Shown here piece after piece: positions 60,169-64,000 of a stretch of DNA of 64,000 nt. This DNA comes from Pseudomonas sp. KU26590. Lineage in GTDB: Bacteria > Pseudomonadota > Gammaproteobacteria > Pseudomonadales > Pseudomonadaceae. The notes beneath the pieces are model-generated. The model was not told the DNA's origin. It was given only the letters and a program-made list of their open reading frames with translations, and ran no database searches. The position numbers were made by a program, and so were the translations under genes. The stretch is from assembly GCF_026153515.1 (NCBI RefSeq), contig NZ_CP110644.1, forward strand, positions 248,001 through 312,000, in the 5' to 3' direction. Position 1 is the stretch's first letter. Each line of letters opens with the position of its first letter.

Positions 60169-60747
60169 GTGATCCAGCAAACCCCTGCATTTCCAGCGCC
60201 CGAGTGGCTTTTGCGCGATCAGTTGCTCGAAGCACCCTCGCCTGTCGTTCTTGAGTGGCTGTTCCACGAAGATTCTTTGACACGACGCCTGAACCGGCTC
60301 TCCGACAACCGCTTCTGCGTCAAGCCGCAGTTCGAAGGCTGGCAGGATCTGCGTGAAGATGAGTGTGCCGCGCTGCAATTGCCTGAGGGCAGCGAAGGCT
60401 GGGTGCGGGAAGTCTATCTACTGGGCCACGATGAAAAGTGGGTGTTTGCCCGCAGCGTTGCTGGGCGAACTGCACTGGAGCATGACGGCCTGCACATGGA
60501 CGAACTCGGCACCCGGTCGCTGGGCGAGTTACTGTTCAGCGATAAAGCCTTCGCCCGCGGCCCGCTGCAGGTCTGCCACTATCCTGCGCAATGGCTGCCC
60601 CAGACTGACGCACAGCAGGGCTTGTGGGGACGTCGCTCCTGTTTCAGCCGGGGGGCTTTAAGCATTCTGGTGGCGGAAGTGTTTCTGCCCACGGCATGGC
60701 GCGCGATCGAAGCCAACCTTCCGCTGCACGCCCAAGAGGGCCGCTGA
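60169..60747 (+). CDS. ubiC: Chorismate lyase
   Basis: The 192-residue enzyme splits chorismate into 4-hydroxybenzoate and pyruvate, the first committed step to ubiquinone. Marks are [18 protein letters not shown] (about 36-53), [20 protein letters not shown] (about 78-97) and the C-terminal [11 protein letters not shown]...LVAEVFLP with the conserved arginine and glutamate. Translation starts at GTG 60169. The stop TGA overlaps the ubiA ATG by one base (TGATG), coupling the two. Confidence 0.94.
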   Translation: MIQQTPAFPAPEWLLRDQLLEAPSPVVLEWLFHEDSLTRRLNRLSDNRFCVKPQFEGWQDLREDECAALQLPEGSEGWVREVYLLGHDEKWVFARSVAGRTALEHDGLHMDELGTRSLGELLFSDKAFARGPLQVCHYPAQWLPQTDAQQGLWGRRSCFSRGALSILVAEVFLPTAWRAIEANLPLHAQEGR

Positions 60748-61637
60748 TGTACCTGTCGTTGCTCAAATCCCTTAACCGTCTGTACCCGCGCGCCTGGGAC
60801 TTCGTCCAGCTCACGCGCGTCGACAAGCCCATCGGCATTTACCTGTTGCTGTGGCCAACGTTGTGGGCCGTCTGGATCGCAGGCAAAGGCTCGCCGTCTC
60901 TGAGCACGCTGCTGATTTTCGTCGTTGGCGTGTTCCTGATGCGCGCGGCGGGCTGCGTGATCAACGACTTCGCCGACCGCAAGGTGGACGGCCATGTCAA
61001 ACGTACCGAGCAGCGGCCGTTGGTCAGTGGCAGGGTGACGCCAAAAGAAGCACTGATTCTATTCGCCGTGCTGGTGGGGCTGAGTTTTGTGCTGGTGCTA
61101 TTCACCAACGCGACGACCATCTGGCTGTCTTTCGGCGGTCTAGCGCTCGCTGCGTGTTACCCCTTCATGAAGCGCTACACCTACTACCCGCAAGTGGTGC
61201 TGGGCGCGGCGTTTTCGTGGGGCATGCCGATGGCATTCACGGCGGAGACCGGCGAGCTGCCCGCTGCTGCCTGGCTGCTTTACATCGCCAATCTGCTGTG
61301 GACGGTGGGATACGACACGTATTACGCGATGACCGATCGCGAGGACGACTTGAAGATCGGGGTGAAATCCACCGCCGTGCTGTTCGGCGACGCGGATCGG
61401 GTGATCATCCTGACGCTGCAATGCCTGGCGTTGTTCTGCCTGATGCTGGCGGGTACGCGCTTCGAGCTGGGCCTGTACTTCTTCATCGGCCTGCTGGTAG
61501 CGGCGGGATGCTTTGCCTGGGAGTTCTGGTCGACGCGGGACAAAGACCCGCAAGCCTGCTTCAAGGCCTTTTTGCACAACCATTGGGCGGGGCTGGCGAT
61601 TTTTGTCGGTATCGTGCTGGACTACGCGCTGCGCTGA
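60747..61637 (+). CDS. ubiA: 4-hydroxybenzoate octaprenyltransferase UbiA
   Basis: The 296-residue membrane prenyltransferase has eight or nine helices and both Asp-rich motifs: [16 protein letters not shown] (about 71-86) and [14 protein letters not shown] (about 194-207). It attaches the polyprenyl tail to 4-hydroxybenzoate made by UbiC. The start [12 protein letters not shown] at 60747 overlaps the ubiC stop; the longer open frame back to 60624 is ubiC in another frame. Confidence 0.95.
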   Translation: MYLSLLKSLNRLYPRAWDFVQLTRVDKPIGIYLLLWPTLWAVWIAGKGSPSLSTLLIFVVGVFLMRAAGCVINDFADRKVDGHVKRTEQRPLVSGRVTPKEALILFAVLVGLSFVLVLFTNATTIWLSFGGLALAACYPFMKRYTYYPQVVLGAAFSWGMPMAFTAETGELPAAAWLLYIANLLWTVGYDTYYAMTDREDDLKIGVKSTAVLFGDADRVIILTLQCLALFCLMLAGTRFELGLYFFIGLLVAAGCFAWEFWSTRDKDPQACFKAFLHNHWAGLAIFVGIVLDYALR

Positions 61638-61672
61638 CCGATTCGGACCAACGCAGCGCTCGAAGGCTCAGA

Positions 61673-62053
61673 TCACGGTTTGGCGATGTGCCAGACGTCG
61701 CCCTTGCCGTCGCCGGTTTTGTCGCCAGCGGCTTTGTCATTTTTGAAGGTGTAAAGCGGCTTGCCCTTGTAAACCCACTGCGAAGCACCGTCATCGCGCT
61801 TGATGATGGTCCAGTCGCCCATAGGCTTGTCGCTTGCTGTGGCAATCAGCGGCGGCCAGTTGGTTGCGCATTGGTCGTTGCAGACGGATTTGCCCGCCGA
61901 TGTGTCTTTGTCGTAGGTGTAAAGGGTCATGCTTTTATGATCAGTGAGCATGCCGTCGATGGTCATCGCTGGCGCGGCAGCGAAGGCCATGCCGGAGGAC
62001 GCCAACGCGGCTGCAGCCAAAAGGCTCGCCAGAGCGGAAGAAATTTTAGCCAT
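61673..62053 (-). CDS. Secreted COG4315-type repeat protein
   Basis: The 126-residue protein has a signal peptide (MAKISSALASLLAAAALASSGMAFA, about 1-25). The mature part has the COG4315 pattern: MTLYTYDKDTSAGKSVCNDQCATNWPPL (about 43-70, with a Cys-x3-Cys pair) and QWVYKGKPLYTFKNDKAAGDKTGDG (about 92-116). These are periplasmic or lipoprotein-type proteins of unknown function. ATG 62053 has AAGAGGA upstream. It is convergent with ubiA and divergent from phoB. Confidence 0.85.
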   Translation of the reverse strand: MAKISSALASLLAAAALASSGMAFAAAPAMTIDGMLTDHKSMTLYTYDKDTSAGKSVCNDQCATNWPPLIATASDKPMGDWTIIKRDDGASQWVYKGKPLYTFKNDKAAGDKTGDGKGDVWHIAKP

Positions 62054-62152
62054 AGGTGAATCCTCTTTTTGTTTGTCGCTGGATAGACATTTCTTGTAGG
62101 ACAAGTCGCCAGCTTAGCGCTAGATCGGCGAATACGCCTAGCTCGAACTAAC

Positions 62153-62170
62153 CTGTCACACGACTGCAAT
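62153..62170 (+). promoter_or_regulatory. Pho box upstream of phoB
   Basis: CTGTCAC-ACGA-CTGCAAT has two direct heptamers, 11 bases start to start, close to the PhoB consensus CTGTCAT-N4-CTGTCAT. It lies 54 bases before phoB and would give autogenous control of phoBR by phosphate starvation. Confidence 0.65.
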
Positions 62171-62223
62171 AATTCCGTTATCTAATGCGCCCCAAGACAG
62201 TTAAATGACATGAGGTTCGAGGC

Positions 62224-62913
62224 ATGGCTGGCAGGAGTATTCTGATCGTCGACGACGAAGCGCCCATTCGCGAAATGATTGCCGTCGCACTGGAAATGGC
62301 CGGCTATGACTGCATTGAGGCTGAGAATTCGCAACAGGCCCACGCCGTTATCGTCGACCGCAAGCCGGACCTCATCCTGCTCGACTGGATGCTGCCCGGC
62401 ACATCCGGCATCGAGCTGGCACGTCGTTTGAAGCGTGACGAGCTGACCGGTGACATCCCGATCATCATGCTCACGGCCAAAGGCGAAGAGGACAACAAGA
62501 TCCAGGGTCTTGAAGTCGGCGCCGATGATTACATCACCAAACCCTTCTCTCCCCGCGAGCTGGTCGCCCGGCTCAAGGCCGTGCTGCGGCGGGCTGCCCC
62601 GAACGATGGCGAATCGCCGATCGAAGTGGGCGGTCTGCTGCTGGACCCGATCAGCCACCGCGTGACCATCGACGGCACCCCTGCCGAGATGGGCCCGACC
62701 GAATACCGCCTGCTGCAATTCTTCATGACCCATCAGGAACGCGCCTATACCCGCGGGCAGTTGCTCGATCAGGTCTGGGGCGGAAACGTCTACGTGGAAG
62801 AGCGCACCGTGGATGTCCACATCCGGCGTCTGCGCAAAGCCCTCGGCGAGGCTTACGAAAATCTGGTACAAACCGTCCGCGGTACTGGCTACCGTTTCTC
62901 CACCAAAAGCTGA
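62224..62913 (+). CDS. phoB: Phosphate regulon response regulator PhoB
   Basis: The 229-residue OmpR-family regulator has a receiver domain (about 1-120) with the phosphorylated aspartate in [13 protein letters not shown] (about 50-62) and the lysine in [11 protein letters not shown]. It also has a winged-helix DNA-binding domain (about 130-229, [51 protein letters not shown]). PhoB activates Pho genes when phosphate is scarce. A Pho box precedes it and phoR follows after 48 bases. Confidence 0.96.
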   Translation: MAGRSILIVDDEAPIREMIAVALEMAGYDCIEAENSQQAHAVIVDRKPDLILLDWMLPGTSGIELARRLKRDELTGDIPIIMLTAKGEEDNKIQGLEVGADDYITKPFSPRELVARLKAVLRRAAPNDGESPIEVGGLLLDPISHRVTIDGTPAEMGPTEYRLLQFFMTHQERAYTRGQLLDQVWGGNVYVEERTVDVHIRRLRKALGEAYENLVQTVRGTGYRFSTKS

Positions 62914-62961
62914 AAAAGCTTTTGGCAGCGATTCAGACCGCTGAAGACAAGGACGCGTTAA

Positions 62962-64000
62962 TTGAATCACAACTGGCATGGCACCCTGATCCGCCACTTG
63001 CTGATGTTGGTCACAGTCTCGCTGCTGGCCGGTTTGATCAGCGGGCATTACGGCGGGTGTCTGGCAATCGGTCTGGGGCTTTATCTGGCCTGGACCCTCA
63101 AACAGCTGTTGCGCCTGCACGACTGGCTTCGCCATCACAAACCCGACGAGCCGCCACCCGATGGCTATGGCTTGTGGGGTGAGGTGTTCGACAGCATTTA
63201 CCATCTGCAGCGTCGCGATCAGCGCGTGCGTGGCCGCCTGCAAGCGGTTATCGACCGTGTCCAGGAATCCACTGCCGCGCTGAAAGATGCGGTGATCATG
63301 CTCGACAGCGACGGCAACCTGGAATGGTGGAACCGCGCCGCCGAAACCTTGCTGGGCCTGAAGACGCCCCAGGACAGCGGTCAGCCGGTGACCAATCTGG
63401 TCCGCCACCCGCGGTTCAAGGAGTACTTCGAACACGCTAATTACGTCGAACCGCTGGAAATCCCTTCGCCGGTCAATGACCGCTTGCGCATTCAGATGCT
63501 GATCACCCGCTACGGCAACAACGAGCATTTGATGCTGGTGCGCGACGTGACGCGCATGCATCAGCTGGAGCAAATGCGCAAAGACTTCGTCGCCAACGTG
63601 TCCCATGAGCTGCGCACTCCGTTGACGGTCATCTGCGGGTATCTGGAGACGCTGCTGGATAACGTCGAGGAAGTGAATCCGCGCTGGGTCAGGGCGTTGC
63701 AGCAAATGCATCAGCAAGGCGGGCGCATGCAGACGCTGCTCAACGACCTGTTGCTGCTGGCCAAGCTGGAAGCCACCGATTACCCGTCCGATAACCAGCC
63801 CGTGGCCGTGTCGTCGCTGCTGCAAAGCATCACCAACGATGCTCAAGCCCTGTCGGGAAGCAAGAATCAGCAGATCACTCTGGACCTGGAAAGCGACGTA
63901 AGCCTCAAGGGCAGCGAGGCGGAGCTGCGCAGCGCGTTCTCCAACCTGATCTTCAATGCCGTCAAATACACACCGGCCGAGGGCAAGATCCGTATCCGCT
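62962..64000 (+). CDS. phoR: Phosphate regulon sensor histidine kinase PhoR, partial
   Basis: The frame opens at TTG 62962 (N-H-N-W-H-G-T-L-I-R) after an AAGGACG box and runs off the right edge, so about 346 residues are visible. An N-terminal pair of membrane helices (about 10-45) is followed by a PAS domain (about 95-190, AALKDAVIMLDSDGNLEWWN) and the dimerisation domain with the phosphorylated histidine in VSHELRTPLTVICGYLETLLD (about 213-233). The beginning of the ATPase domain (NLIFNAVKYTP) is the last visible part. PhoR phosphorylates PhoB. Confidence 0.95.
   Translation, partial: MNHNWHGTLIRHLLMLVTVSLLAGLISGHYGGCLAIGLGLYLAWTLKQLLRLHDWLRHHKPDEPPPDGYGLWGEVFDSIYHLQRRDQRVRGRLQAVIDRVQESTAALKDAVIMLDSDGNLEWWNRAAETLLGLKTPQDSGQPVTNLVRHPRFKEYFEHANYVEPLEIPSPVNDRLRIQMLITRYGNNEHLMLVRDVTRMHQLEQMRKDFVANVSHELRTPLTVICGYLETLLDNVEEVNPRWVRALQQMHQQGGRMQTLLNDLLLLAKLEATDYPSDNQPVAVSSLLQSITNDAQALSGSKNQQITLDLESDVSLKGSEAELRSAFSNLIFNAVKYTPAEGKIRIR

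Noticed and set aside
62182..63846. A 554-codon minus-strand frame across phoB and phoR.
   Set aside because: Both plus-strand genes carry complete signature motifs; the reverse frame has none.

Overview
The window is chromosomal DNA of a Pseudomonas, most likely from the fluorescens/syringae side of the genus. Gene content and order follow the Pseudomonas core block glnK-ubiK-comM, rep-xpt, dadX-dadA-lrp, rpmBG, radC-coaBC-dut-algC-argB, pyrE-crc, rph-yicC-gmk-rpoZ-spoT-ridA, exbBD-tonB, oxyR-recG, HU-rubredoxin, ubiCA and phoBR. The DNA is GC-rich, so nearly every real gene has long open shadow frames. Several genes use TTG or GTG starts (xpt, the XRE-cupin regulator, algC, spoT, ubiC, phoR and probably the GGDEF-EAL gene). 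No tRNA, rRNA, CRISPR array, prophage or insertion sequence was seen.

Region by region. 1-3.7 kb: the 5' end of glnK with a sigma-54/NtrC-type control region, ubiK, a higA antitoxin gene split by an acetyltransferase gene that now forms a chimeric ORF, comM, and a RelB/ParE-type toxin-antitoxin pair. 3.7-15 kb: a chemoreceptor, a LysR regulator, a MATE exporter, a GGDEF-EAL protein, rep, xpt, then a persulfide-dioxygenase-like hydrolase next to a TauE/SafE exporter. 15-22 kb: an acyl-CoA hydrolase/transferase and the D-alanine catabolic cluster (dadA, a RidA protein, dadX, an XRE-cupin regulator) with divergent lrp. 22-31 kb: a set pointing to amine or polyamine use (PuuB-like oxidase, KauB aldehyde dehydrogenase, EutQ-like cupin) together with a MocR regulator, a phospholipase D-like lipoprotein and an MFS exporter. 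31-49 kb: ribosomal proteins L28/L33, a dipeptide-binding protein, then nucleotide, CoA, exopolysaccharide-precursor, arginine and pyrimidine genes, crc, and the (p)ppGpp module gmk-rpoZ-spoT. 49-64 kb: the TonB energising system, oxyR-recG, a YbaK-HDOD fusion, an HU protein with a Lys/Ala tail, rubredoxin and its reductase, ubiquinone genes ubiC/ubiA, and phoB with the start of phoR.

Most gene-free stretches hold REP-type repeats. At least four sequence classes occur, as single copies, inverted pairs, a nested inverted pair near 15.1-15.4 kb, and two tandem arrays (four units of about 136 bp near 33.2-33.8 kb; about three units of 111 bp near 59.7-60.1 kb).

No wholly new multi-gene system is evident. 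The observations most worth a second look are the HigA-acetyltransferase chimera (783-1487), the four-copy octamer array in front of the MocR gene (24194-24292), the two tandem REP arrays, and the AlgC protein with a long membrane-anchored N-terminal half.
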